Below are positions 52,847 through 61,381 of a DNA stretch of 64,000 nt, piece after piece (the first letter of the stretch is position 1; each line of letters begins with the position of its first letter). The position numbers and the translations under genes were made by a program. The notes beneath the pieces were generated by a model. The model was not told the origin of the DNA. It saw only the letters and a program-made list of their open reading frames with translations, and did not search any database. The DNA is from Bacteroides fragilis. Lineage in GTDB: Bacteria; Bacteroidota; Bacteroidia; Bacteroidales; Bacteroidaceae. The stretch is taken from contig NZ_SZUU01000012.1 in assembly GCF_019583405.1 (NCBI RefSeq), forward strand, positions 95,010-159,009, in the 5' to 3' direction.

Positions 52847-53689
52847 ATGAAAACAAACTATGAGATTCGCTATGCTGCCCATCCGGAAGATGCAAGAAGC
52901 TATGACACCAAGAGAATCCGGAGAGATTTCCTGATAGAGAAGGTTTTTTCGGCCGATGAAGTGAATATGGTATACTCCATGTACGATCGTATGGTAGTGG
53001 GTGGAGCCATGCCGGTAAATGAAGTATTGAAGTTGGAGGCTATCGATCCTTTGAAAGCTCCTTATTTCCTGACCCGTCGTGAAATGGGTATTTTCAATGT
53101 CGGAGGTCCCGGTGTTGTGAGAGCGGGGAATGCGATATTTCAGTTGGCTTATAAAGAAGCGCTTTATTTGGGTTCGGGCGATCGGGAAGTAACCTTTGAG
53201 AGTGCGGATGCCGCACATCCTGCTAAATTTTATTTTAATTCGCTGACCGCTCACCGAAATTATCCTGATAAGAAAGTAATGAAAGCCGATGCGGTGGTTG
53301 CTGAAATGGGTACGTTGGAAGGCTCGAATCACCGCAATATTAATAAGATGCTTGTAAACCAAGTGCTACCTACCTGCCAGTTGCAGATGGGAATGACCGA
53401 ACTGGCTCCGGGAAGTGTGTGGAATACGATGCCTGCGCATGTTCACAGCCGCCGTATGGAGGCTTATTTCTATTTTGAGGTACCGGAGGAGCATGCCGTA
53501 TGCCATTTCATGGGTGAGGTTGACGAAACCCGGCATGTATGGATGAAGGGCGATCAGGCAGTATTGTCACCGGAATGGTCCATTCATTCGGCAGCGGCAA
53601 CTCACAGTTACACTTTTATCTGGGGCATGGGGGGTGAGAATCTTGATTATGGCGATCAGGATTTTTCGTTAATCACGGACTTGAAATAA
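52847..53689 (+). CDS. kduI: 5-dehydro-4-deoxy-D-glucuronate isomerase KduI
   Basis: 280 residues, normal length. It turns the unsaturated uronate product of polysaccharide lyases (DKI) into 3-deoxy-D-glycero-2,5-hexodiulosonate. The start NYEIRYAAHPEDARSYDT, the block GSVWNTMPAHVHSRRMEAYFYF with the metal-binding His-x-His (about 190-196), and the ending WGMGGENLDYGDQDF are typical. It is followed 62 bases later by the next enzyme, a KduD-type dehydrogenase. Confidence 0.95.
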   Translation: MKTNYEIRYAAHPEDARSYDTKRIRRDFLIEKVFSADEVNMVYSMYDRMVVGGAMPVNEVLKLEAIDPLKAPYFLTRREMGIFNVGGPGVVRAGNAIFQLAYKEALYLGSGDREVTFESADAAHPAKFYFNSLTAHRNYPDKKVMKADAVVAEMGTLEGSNHRNINKMLVNQVLPTCQLQMGMTELAPGSVWNTMPAHVHSRRMEAYFYFEVPEEHAVCHFMGEVDETRHVWMKGDQAVLSPEWSIHSAAATHSYTFIWGMGGENLDYGDQDFSLITDLK

Positions 53690-53751
53690 AGTGTTTGATA
53701 TGGATATTTCTTTTTAGGGAATGGAAGTGATATGAGTTTTTTTAAAACATT

Positions 53752-54552
53752 ATGAGTATGGTAAACTTTTCATTAGAGGGCAAAGTGGCATGGGTCACGG
53801 GTGCATCTTACGGTATCGGTTTTGCGTTGGCTACTGCCTTTTCAGAGGCAGGCGCAAAGATCGTTTTTAATGACATCAGTCAGGAGCTGGTCGACAAAGG
53901 GATGGCTGCATATAAGGAACTGGGGATTGAGGCCAGTGGATATGTGTGCGATGTCACGAGTGAGGAGCAGGTAAATGCTTTGGTTGCACGGATCGAGAAA
54001 GAGGTCGGAGTGGTTGATATTCTGGTAAATAATGCCGGTATCATTAAGCGCATCCCGATGTGTGAGATGACAGCGGAGCAGTTCCGGCAGGTGATTGACG
54101 TGGACCTGAATGCCCCGTTTATTGTGTCGAAAGCTGTGATTCCTTCAATGATTAAGAAGGGGCATGGAAAAATCATCAATATCTGTTCGATGATGAGTGA
54201 GCTGGGGCGTGAAACAGTATCTGCTTATGCCGCTGCCAAGGGCGGGCTGAAGATGCTCACCCGTAACATTGCGTCCGAGTATGGTGAGTTCAATATCCAG
54301 TGTAACGGTATTGGCCCGGGGTATATCGCCACACCTCAGACGGCGCCTTTGCGTGAAGTGCAGCCGGACGGTTCGCGCCACCCGTTCGATTCATTCATTA
54401 TAGCCAAGACTCCCGCTGCCCGTTGGGGAACACCGGAAGATCTGATGGGACCGGCCGTATTCCTGGCTTCGGATGCTTCGAATTTCGTGAACGGTCATGT
54501 GCTTTATGTAGATGGCGGTATTTTGGCTTATATCGGTAAACAACCTAAATGA
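53752..54552 (+). CDS. kduD: 2-deoxy-D-gluconate / 2-dehydro-3-deoxy-gluconate dehydrogenase, SDR family
   Basis: 266 residues, a classical short-chain dehydrogenase: VTGASYGIGFALA (about 15-27), NNAGIIKR (about 91-98), and the catalytic YAAAK in TVSAYAAAKGGLKML (about 160-174). The place after kduI suggests it reduces the hexodiulosonate to KDG, so it acts as KduD; annotated gluconate 5-dehydrogenases look alike. Two in-frame starts (53752, 53758) are possible. Its stop overlaps the next frame. Confidence 0.85.
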   Translation: MSMVNFSLEGKVAWVTGASYGIGFALATAFSEAGAKIVFNDISQELVDKGMAAYKELGIEASGYVCDVTSEEQVNALVARIEKEVGVVDILVNNAGIIKRIPMCEMTAEQFRQVIDVDLNAPFIVSKAVIPSMIKKGHGKIINICSMMSELGRETVSAYAAAKGGLKMLTRNIASEYGEFNIQCNGIGPGYIATPQTAPLREVQPDGSRHPFDSFIIAKTPAARWGTPEDLMGPAVFLASDASNFVNGHVLYVDGGILAYIGKQPK

Positions 54553-54575
54553 ATCTGATCAATACAATTGAATCA

Positions 54576-55820
54576 ATGAAGAAAGTTTTTCTTTTTGCCG
54601 CACTCGCTTTGCTGTGTCTGGCTTGTAATGAAGCGGGTAAGTCGGTCTCTGTTACGGTATCTAATGCCACTTCGCTGGAACGTGACGGTGAGATGGTAGA
54701 AGTATCCATGAGCGAGGTTTCCTCTAAATTGCAGTTACCCGATACCGCGCAGATAGTCGTAGTGGATGCCGAAGGGCAGCAAGTACCCTATCAGATAACT
54801 TCTGATGAGAAAGTGATATTTCCGGTCAGTGTACAGGCGAATGGTTCGACTGTTTACACGATAAAGGCGGGCATTCCCCAGGAGTGTCCGGTGAAGGCTT
54901 GCGGAAGATATTATCCCGAACGGGTGGATGACGTGGCCTGGGAGAACGATTTGGTGGCTTTCCGTACCTACGGACCTGCTTTACAGGAAACCGGAGAGCG
55001 TGCTTTCGGATATGATATCTGGACGAAGTACAACACCGATGATCCGGTGGTGGAAGCTCGCTATGAAGGTGAACTGAACCCGGATACAAAAGCTAAAATA
55101 GCAGAACTCGGGAAGACGGACCCTGAAGCTGCGCAGGAACTTTACCGGTCGGTTTCTTATCATGTGGACCATGGTAACGGACTGGACTGTTATAAAGTCG
55201 GTCCTACTTTGGGAGGGGGCACGGCTGCGTTAATGGCAGGTGATACAATTATTTATCCGTATTGTTACGCTACCCAGGAGATACTGGATAATGGTCCGCT
55301 ACGTTTCACAGTGAGACTGGTGTATCATCCGTTGGTGGTAAGGGGAGACTCCGGCGTGATCGAAACACGTGTGATTACGTTGGACGCGGGTTCGCATCTG
55401 AACAAAACGATTGTTTCTTATACCAATCTGAAAGAGACAATGCCTCTGGCCGTCGGCATCGTATTGCATGAACCCGATGGAGCTGTGGTGGCGAATGCGG
55501 CAGAGGGATACATTACTTATGTGGACCCGACGGATAATGCCGGTAATGACAACGGTAAAATCTTTGTGGGTGCTGCGTTTCCTACTTTGGTGAAGGAGGC
55601 GAAACCTGTTCTGTTCCCGGAGAAAGAGAAAAAAGAGTTGCGCGGAGGTGCCGACGGGCATGTGCTGGCTATCAGCGAGTATGAACCGGGAGCTGACTTT
55701 ACTTATTACTGGGGAGCTGCCTGGGATAAAGCCGATATAAAAGACGCTGCTGCCTGGAATGCCTATATGGCCGATTTTGCCCGGAAGATACGTAATCCGC
55801 TGACGGTAACGGTGAAATAA
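54576..55820 (+). CDS. DUF4861 lipoprotein
   Basis: 414 residues from ATG 54576, which gives a clean signal with lipobox (LALLCLAC). An upstream ATG at 54549 overlaps the dehydrogenase stop and would add nine residues. The rest is beta-rich with motifs VAWENDLVAFRTYGPAL and YHVDHGNGLDCYKVGPTLGGG, typical of DUF4861. This family sits in uronate and pectin-type utilisation clusters; its position after kduD supports a role in binding or processing uronate sugars. The exact role is unknown. Confidence 0.8.
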   Translation: MKKVFLFAALALLCLACNEAGKSVSVTVSNATSLERDGEMVEVSMSEVSSKLQLPDTAQIVVVDAEGQQVPYQITSDEKVIFPVSVQANGSTVYTIKAGIPQECPVKACGRYYPERVDDVAWENDLVAFRTYGPALQETGERAFGYDIWTKYNTDDPVVEARYEGELNPDTKAKIAELGKTDPEAAQELYRSVSYHVDHGNGLDCYKVGPTLGGGTAALMAGDTIIYPYCYATQEILDNGPLRFTVRLVYHPLVVRGDSGVIETRVITLDAGSHLNKTIVSYTNLKETMPLAVGIVLHEPDGAVVANAAEGYITYVDPTDNAGNDNGKIFVGAAFPTLVKEAKPVLFPEKEKKELRGGADGHVLAISEYEPGADFTYYWGAAWDKADIKDAAAWNAYMADFARKIRNPLTVTVK

Positions 55821-55959
55821 GAGAGCTGCCTGAGCTTTTTACTGGTGTCAGCAATATGGCTTTTCTACAGGAGATTGAGAAACAACTGTCAGGGGAGGAT
55901 ATGAACGTGGCATTGACGGGAGCGATTCTGCACTAATCCGTCCGGTCATAGCCCGACTC

Positions 55960-56889
55960 TTAGTCTTCCATCTGTTTTATATTCCTTATTAGTCCGCTAT
56001 ACTTAGCCCTCTTCACAGCACTGCCTTTGAAGAGGGTTCTGTATTTTTCTTCGCTTAGTTGTTGCCAGTCTTCTTTCTTCATATTCATGAACTCCGGCGA
56101 GGGTTGCAGCTCCGGTGTCCGGCAAGGAGTGGCAAACCGGTTCCAGGGACAAGCTTTCTGGCATTCGTCACATCCATAAACACGGTTTCCCATCAGAGGG
56201 GAAATAGAAGCCGGAATTTCGCCTTTATTCTCAATCGTGAGGTATGAAAGGCAACGGCGTGCATCCAGACCGTACGGGGCTTCTAAAGCTTGCGTGGGGC
56301 AGGCTTGCAGGCACCGGTTACACGTCCCGCAGCGATTCGGCCGGGGGCGGTCGTATGTGTCGGCTTCCGTGTTCAGGAAGAGTTCTCCCAAGAAGAAGGT
56401 AGATCCGGCACGGGGAATGATCAGCTGGGTATTCTTCCCGATCCATCCGAGGCCGGCACGCCAGGCCCAATAGCGTTCGAGTACGGGGGCGGTGTCACAG
56501 AACACACGTCCGTCCAGTTCCGGTACGTCTGATTCCTGTATGAAGCGGAACAGGGTGGTCAGTTTTTCACGCATGAGATCGTGATAGTCCTTCCCGTAAG
56601 CGTACCATGCGAATTGATATTCCTCCTCAGGTATACGGGTAGCGGGGTAGTAGTTCAGGGCTACGGAGACTACGCAACGGGTGCCTTCGACCAGCAGAGC
56701 CGGATCGCAGCGCTTGTCGAAATGGTTGCCCATATAAGCCATTTCGGCGTGCCTGCCCGAGCCCAGCCATTCCTTCAGAAAGTCCCGGTGTACGGGATCG
56801 ACCGGACCGGCCGGTGCTATGCCGCAAGCAGAAAAGCCGAGGCGCAAGGCTTCGGCTTTCAGGGCTTTACTGTTTATCTTCGTTTCCAT
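55960..56889 (-). CDS. queG: Epoxyqueuosine reductase QueG
   Basis: 309 residues. QueG uses cobalamin and two 4Fe-4S clusters to reduce epoxyqueuosine in tRNA to queuosine, completing the QueA step. The ferredoxin-like cysteines are in CGTCNRCLQACPTQAL (about 180-195) and GCDECQKACPWNRFA (about 237-251). RCVVSVALNYYP and FCDTAPVLERYWAWRAGLGWIGKNT (read in parts) are family marks. It overlaps the stop of the deacetylase gene by one base, so the two are translationally coupled. Confidence 0.93.
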   Translation of the reverse strand: METKINSKALKAEALRLGFSACGIAPAGPVDPVHRDFLKEWLGSGRHAEMAYMGNHFDKRCDPALLVEGTRCVVSVALNYYPATRIPEEEYQFAWYAYGKDYHDLMREKLTTLFRFIQESDVPELDGRVFCDTAPVLERYWAWRAGLGWIGKNTQLIIPRAGSTFFLGELFLNTEADTYDRPRPNRCGTCNRCLQACPTQALEAPYGLDARRCLSYLTIENKGEIPASISPLMGNRVYGCDECQKACPWNRFATPCRTPELQPSPEFMNMKKEDWQQLSEEKYRTLFKGSAVKRAKYSGLIRNIKQMED

Positions 56890-57503
56890 TATAATAACTT
56901 AAACTCGTATCCTTCCTCCTTCAGGAAGTCGATGGCACGAGGAAGTGCGTATTGTAGGTTTCCGTTGTTCCAGGACTTCAGCGAATCGTGGAAGGTAATG
57001 ATAGACCCGTTGCGGGCATATCTCATCACATTGGCCAGCACTTGCGGAGGGCGGAGCTTCTTACTGTAGTCTCGTGTAACGAGGTCCCACATGATGATCT
57101 TATAGTGGCGCTTCAGCGTCATATACTGCATCCAGCGCATGTGTCCGTGAGGCGGACGGAACAGGTCCGTTTTCATCAGTTCGTTGGCCTTGTCTGTATT
57201 GGCCAGATAATTTACCGACAGATATTCGAAGCCGCGGATGTGGTTGAACGTATGGTTGCCGATGCGGTGTCCGCGTTCCACTACCATACGGAACACATCC
57301 GGATGCTTGCGGATGTTGTCGCCTACCATGAAAAAAGTAGCCCTGATGTTGTGTTTGTCCAGCAACTCCAGTACCCAGGGCGTCACTTCCGGAATGGGGC
57401 CGTCGTCGAAGGTCAGGTAAACTGCCTTCTCGTTAGGGTCCATCCGGAAGATAGCGTCGGGATAGATTGCACGGAAAAACCAAGGCGGTTGCTCTATAAA
57501 CAT
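56889..57503 (-). CDS. Polysaccharide deacetylase (NodB homology domain)
   Basis: 204 residues with the metal-dependent deacetylase motifs: VYLTFDDGPIPEVTPWVL (about 27-44; catalytic and metal Asp), GHRIGNHTFNH (about 75-85; metal His pair), RPPHGHMRWMQ and the late FHDSLKSW. It removes acetyl groups from peptidoglycan or another glycan. No signal peptide is evident. It lies between the DUF2723 gene (17 bases) and queG (overlap). Confidence 0.88.
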   Translation of the reverse strand: MFIEQPPWFFRAIYPDAIFRMDPNEKAVYLTFDDGPIPEVTPWVLELLDKHNIRATFFMVGDNIRKHPDVFRMVVERGHRIGNHTFNHIRGFEYLSVNYLANTDKANELMKTDLFRPPHGHMRWMQYMTLKRHYKIIMWDLVTRDYSKKLRPPQVLANVMRYARNGSIITFHDSLKSWNNGNLQYALPRAIDFLKEEGYEFKLL

Positions 57504-57519
57504 CTTCTTCGGCTACAGA

Positions 57520-60500
57520 TTACTGATGGACTTTCATACGTCCTACGTAAATGTTATATAGTTCGTTCACCTTCGGAGTATAGTTGCCGGCATGTTTTGA
57601 CTTGTATTTCTCCATCACTTTGGCTTCCATATCCAGTGCGCTGAGGTGCATGATAAATTCACGCTGCGACATCATCAGATGATTGTCGTCCAGACTGAGA
57701 TACCAGGTGAGATATTCCACAGACTTGTTTGCCAGTTCGTCGATGATCCGGTCGGCTTTCGCGGTATCTCCCAACTGGTAGTAAGCTTCTGCCATCTCGA
57801 GTGCCCCGTTCTGGAAGTCGTAGGGTACGTTGAAAGCGGGAATCATCTTTTCGGCATATTCCAATGCGGCCAGCGCCTTGTCTTTCTTGCCTTCTTTCAT
57901 CAGCTGTGTGATGAGTTGGGCGAAGATGCGGCGATGGGTGTAGCACATGCGCATGGTGTTCTCGTCGATGTAGATGCCCGGCTTGTCGATGCCTCCGAAC
58001 TTGAATTTGTTCATCAGGTTGTCGTACATCTTCTCGCTGTCGATGGTTGCTTCGAGCGCTTCCGTATCGAACGGAGTGAAGCGGTACGTCAGACCTTCCT
58101 GGATGAAATGCCCACGCATATTCAGTTGGTTGTCCGTGCCTACGGTGATGGCCATGTAGATGGGGCGTTCCCAGTTGGCGTTGGCCAGCATCTCAAGCAT
58201 CATCAGCTCGCTTTTGTAGAGGGCGCGTTTGGGGTTGCCCTTTTCGTCTTTGAGCGAGATGTGCATATAGTCGGGGATGGAGTCGCCCAACGCTGCCGGG
58301 ATCATCATACCCGAGCGGCGTACGGCTTCTTTGTCGATCTTGACAACGATGCTGTCGGTCGGTATTACCGCTTGTCCGTCTTTGGTGCGTACCCAGTATT
58401 TCAGGATATTCTTCAGTTCGTAAGGATTGTCTCCGAATTGTGCCCGGATGTTGTTCAGGGCTTCCGGGTTCTTGCCGTTCAGGACTTCTTCTTCGGCGGC
58501 TTTATAGGCTTTGTCTATCTGCTTTTTGAAGTCCGGGCGTATGGGTACGTATTCGTTCTGTCCCTCCATGTATTCGGTTCTGTCCCAGGTGATGGGCAGT
58601 GCGGGAGAGTCGTATGCCGGGCGTTTCATCTGGTCGATGTACCAGTCTGTCTGCAGATAGCTCAGGTTACAGGTGCGTGCGTCGGTGCGGAAACCTTCTG
58701 TCTCTTGGTTGTACCACAGCGGGAAGGTGTCGTTGTCACCGTTGGTATAGATGATGGGGTTGCCGCTTTCCTGGAGTGACATCAGATAGTTCTGTCCGAA
58801 GTCGCGTGCCACGTAGCGTCCGCTGCGGTCGTGGTCGTCCCATGTCTGGCTGGCCATCTGTATGGGTACGAGCAGGCAGACTGCCGACGTAAGGGTTGCT
58901 GCGGGAACTTCTTTCATGTATCTGCGCAAGAGGTGGACGATGCCCGCTACACCCATGCCGATCCAGATGGCGAAGGCGTAGAAGGAGCCTGCGTAAGCGT
59001 AGTCACGTTCGCGGGGCTGTCCCGGTGTCTGGTTGAGGTAGAGCACGATGGCTATACCGGTCATGAAGAACAGGAAGAATACCACCCAGAATTGCTGGAT
59101 GCCTTTCTGTCCGCGCCATGCCTGCCAGAAGAGTCCGATGATTCCCAGCAGAAGCGGGAGGCAGTAGAAGACGTTGTGTCCCTTGTTGTCCTTCAGTTCT
59201 TGTGGCAGGAGGCTTTGGTCGCCGTACATGAGGTTGTCGATGAACGGGATGCCGGTGATCCAGTTGCCGTGCTCTATTTCGCCGCTGCTCTGGATGTCGT
59301 TTTGCCGTCCGGCGAAGTTCCACATGAAGTAGCGCCAGTACATGAAGTTGAGCTGGTAGGAGAAGAAGAACTTGATGTTGTCCCACTGTGTGGGCATGTT
59401 CACCATCAGCATCTCTCCGCATTGGTCGTAGGGGACGTCATATCCGGTGATGTCCTGCCAGGACTTGTAATAAGGGGCGTGTGCCGAACTGTACATGCGG
59501 GGGAAGAGCATGTTCTGCGCGTACTCATATTCCACGCGTCCCGGAAGTTCGACGTACGAATCTTTTTCGTCCGGTGAGGTTTTCTCTTTGCGGACGTATT
59601 TGGTGTCTGCACTTTTCTGGCGGGGAACGCAATAGCCGTCTTCTACGTCGAGCGCCACTTTCGAGGAGTAGGCCGGACCGTAGAACAACGGGCGTGTGCC
59701 GTATTGCTCTCGTCCTAAGTATTCGCCCAGCGTGAAGATGTCTTCCGGTGAGTTCTGGTCCATCGGCGTGTTGGCTACCGAGCGGATCACGATGAGGGCA
59801 TACGAGGAGTATCCCACCATAATCATCATGGTGCAGAGCAGCGCCGTGTTCACGGTCCGGGCAGACATGCGTATCTTGGCGTTGAGCTTCGATGCGTAGA
59901 AGAGGTAGAGGGCCAGTGCACCCAATACGAGGATGCCGACGATGACGGCGCCTGCTCCGTGTCCGTAGAACGGGATGCCGAGCATGGCGATGGTCAGCAG
60001 GAAGGAGAGGTTCATGCGGGTGCGGCTCTTCTCGTTGTAGCTTTCGTAGATGCCCCAGATGATGGCGGCTGCCAGCAGGGCGATGTAGACGATCACGCCG
60101 GTGTTGAACGGCATGCCGAGGGAGTTGACGAACAGCAGTTCGAACCAGCCGCCCACTTTTACGACACCGGGTACGATGCCGTAGAGCACCGCTGCCACCA
60201 GTACCATCGATCCGGCGAGTGCCAGCAGGGAGCCTTTACCGTTGGCGTTAGGCACTTTCTTGTAGTAGTATACCAGTACGATGGCCGGCAGGCAGAGCAG
60301 GTTGAGCAGGTGCACACCGATGCTGAGACCTGTGAGATAAGCGATGAGGATGATCCAGCGGTCGCTATGCGGTTGGTCGGCAACGTCTTCCCACTTCAGT
60401 ATCAGCCAGAATACGATGGCGGTAAACATCGAGGAGTAAGCATATACTTCTCCTTCGACGGCCGAGAACCAGAATGTGTCGCTGAATGTATAGGCCAGTG

Positions 60501-60882
60501 CGCCTACCAGTCCGGAACCCATGACGGTGATCAGTTGTCCGCGGGTGATGGCGTTTTCGTCCGTGATGACGAGTTTGCGGACCAGGTGCGTGATGCTCCA
60601 GAAGAGGAACAGGATGCAGGCGCCGCTCATCAGTGCACTCATGTAGTTGACCATCCGGGCTACCAGTGCCGGGTCGTTGACGAATTGCGTGAAAAGGTTG
60701 GCCGTGAGCATGAAGAAGGGTGCTCCGGGGGGATGTCCTACTTCCAGTTTATAGGCGGTAGTGATAAATTCCGGGCAGTCCCAGAAACTGGCTGTGGGCT
60801 CTATCGTCATGCAATAGACGGTAGCGGCGATCAGGAAGGTGATCCAACCCACGAGGTTGTTTACGGTTTTGTACTGTTTCAT
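57520..60882 (-). CDS. DUF2723 multi-pass membrane protein
   Basis: 1120 residues. The N-terminal DUF2723 region (about 15-180) starts NNLVGWITFLIAATVYCMT and contains FWDCPEFITTAYKLEVGHPPGAPFF (about 34-58, read in parts), with acidic residues as in PMT-type glycosyltransferases. About 12 transmembrane helices fill residues 10-680. A large soluble C-terminal part (about 700-1120) has TPR-like helices near 1000-1090. Probably a lipid-linked sugar transferase for cell-surface glycosylation; the substrate is unknown. Its DNA is GC-richer than its neighbours, which creates long false frames on the other strand. Confidence 0.85.
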   Translation of the reverse strand: MKQYKTVNNLVGWITFLIAATVYCMTIEPTASFWDCPEFITTAYKLEVGHPPGAPFFMLTANLFTQFVNDPALVARMVNYMSALMSGACILFLFWSITHLVRKLVITDENAITRGQLITVMGSGLVGALAYTFSDTFWFSAVEGEVYAYSSMFTAIVFWLILKWEDVADQPHSDRWIILIAYLTGLSIGVHLLNLLCLPAIVLVYYYKKVPNANGKGSLLALAGSMVLVAAVLYGIVPGVVKVGGWFELLFVNSLGMPFNTGVIVYIALLAAAIIWGIYESYNEKSRTRMNLSFLLTIAMLGIPFYGHGAGAVIVGILVLGALALYLFYASKLNAKIRMSARTVNTALLCTMMIMVGYSSYALIVIRSVANTPMDQNSPEDIFTLGEYLGREQYGTRPLFYGPAYSSKVALDVEDGYCVPRQKSADTKYVRKEKTSPDEKDSYVELPGRVEYEYAQNMLFPRMYSSAHAPYYKSWQDITGYDVPYDQCGEMLMVNMPTQWDNIKFFFSYQLNFMYWRYFMWNFAGRQNDIQSSGEIEHGNWITGIPFIDNLMYGDQSLLPQELKDNKGHNVFYCLPLLLGIIGLFWQAWRGQKGIQQFWVVFFLFFMTGIAIVLYLNQTPGQPRERDYAYAGSFYAFAIWIGMGVAGIVHLLRRYMKEVPAATLTSAVCLLVPIQMASQTWDDHDRSGRYVARDFGQNYLMSLQESGNPIIYTNGDNDTFPLWYNQETEGFRTDARTCNLSYLQTDWYIDQMKRPAYDSPALPITWDRTEYMEGQNEYVPIRPDFKKQIDKAYKAAEEEVLNGKNPEALNNIRAQFGDNPYELKNILKYWVRTKDGQAVIPTDSIVVKIDKEAVRRSGMMIPAALGDSIPDYMHISLKDEKGNPKRALYKSELMMLEMLANANWERPIYMAITVGTDNQLNMRGHFIQEGLTYRFTPFDTEALEATIDSEKMYDNLMNKFKFGGIDKPGIYIDENTMRMCYTHRRIFAQLITQLMKEGKKDKALAALEYAEKMIPAFNVPYDFQNGALEMAEAYYQLGDTAKADRIIDELANKSVEYLTWYLSLDDNHLMMSQREFIMHLSALDMEAKVMEKYKSKHAGNYTPKVNELYNIYVGRMKVHQ

Positions 60883-60923
60883 TCAGACTATAGTTAGTTA
60901 TTTGTTAACATGATAGACGGGCA

Positions 60924-60931
60924 CAAAGATA
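60924..60931 (-). promoter_or_regulatory. -7 box of the DUF2723 gene
   Basis: On the minus strand the bases read TATCTTTG, 41 bases before the start at 60882. The invertible promoter at 61099-61130 also points this way in the present orientation. Confidence 0.6.
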
Positions 60932-61068
60932 ATGATTTACGTGAAGATAGCCGTAGAAAGTGTAGAGTTTTAGGAGTTTGGAGGGGAGAATTAAGAAACG
61001 GTAACGGTTGGTCTTAAATTAATAATAAGAATAGTTGAAGAAGAATTATTGTATGGGAGAGCAAAGAC

Positions 61069-61233
61069 CGTGTTTCAAAAGACGTTCGTCTGATGCAACA
61101 AAGATAAGACGCTTTTTTCATCTGTGCAAATATTTCTGCATCCATTTAATTATCAGTCATTTATCTCTTCCTTTTGTGTTCAGTGTGCAGAGCCAAAACT
61201 GTGTTTCAAAAAAGGAACGTCTTTTGAAACACG
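61069..61233. mobile_element. Invertible promoter element 1 (site-specific inversion)
   Basis: A perfect 19-base inverted repeat (61069-61087 with 61215-61233, CGTGTTTCAAAAGACGTTC) contains the ARACGTWCGT-like core of B. fragilis serine-recombinase (Mpi-type) inversion sites. The 127-base segment between carries a full promoter on the minus strand: TTTG (61127-61130), 20 bases, TATCTTTG (61099-61106). As read, it points left, away from the fimbrillin gene, so that gene is in the OFF state. Confidence 0.8.
61099..61130 (-). promoter_or_regulatory. Promoter inside invertible element 1, facing left (OFF)
   Basis: On the minus strand TTTG, a 20-base spacer and TATCTTTG match the Bacteroides consensus exactly. 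Inversion would direct it to the fimbrillin gene at 61382. Confidence 0.8.
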
Positions 61234-61311
61234 ATTGTGTTTTTCAGGATGTCATATCTAATTGTAATACACAAACTTACGCATAATAAAAGTTGTATCA
61301 AACAGTCTTTA

Positions 61312-61339
61312 CCGGCTTATACACACATGTATAAGCCGG
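61312..61339 (+). terminator. Hairpin in the 5' leader of the fimbrillin gene
   Basis: CCGGCTTATA (61312-61321) pairs with TATAAGCCGG (61330-61339), followed by a short T-run (GATTTTTGAT), 43 bases before the start codon. It may attenuate read-through. Confidence 0.45.
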
Positions 61340-61381
61340 GTGAGAGATTTTTGATCTGATTATTCACTAAACAAATTTAGA

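Noticed and set aside
57646..60897. Long open frames on the plus strand opposite the DUF2723 gene (57646-58779, 58831-59577, 59959-60897)
   Set aside because: They have no domain, odd composition (Val, Gly and His rich) and lie wholly antisense to a well-supported GC-rich membrane protein gene.
61035..61286. 83-residue frame across invertible element 1
   Set aside because: It spans both inversion sites and would be destroyed by inversion; there is no domain.
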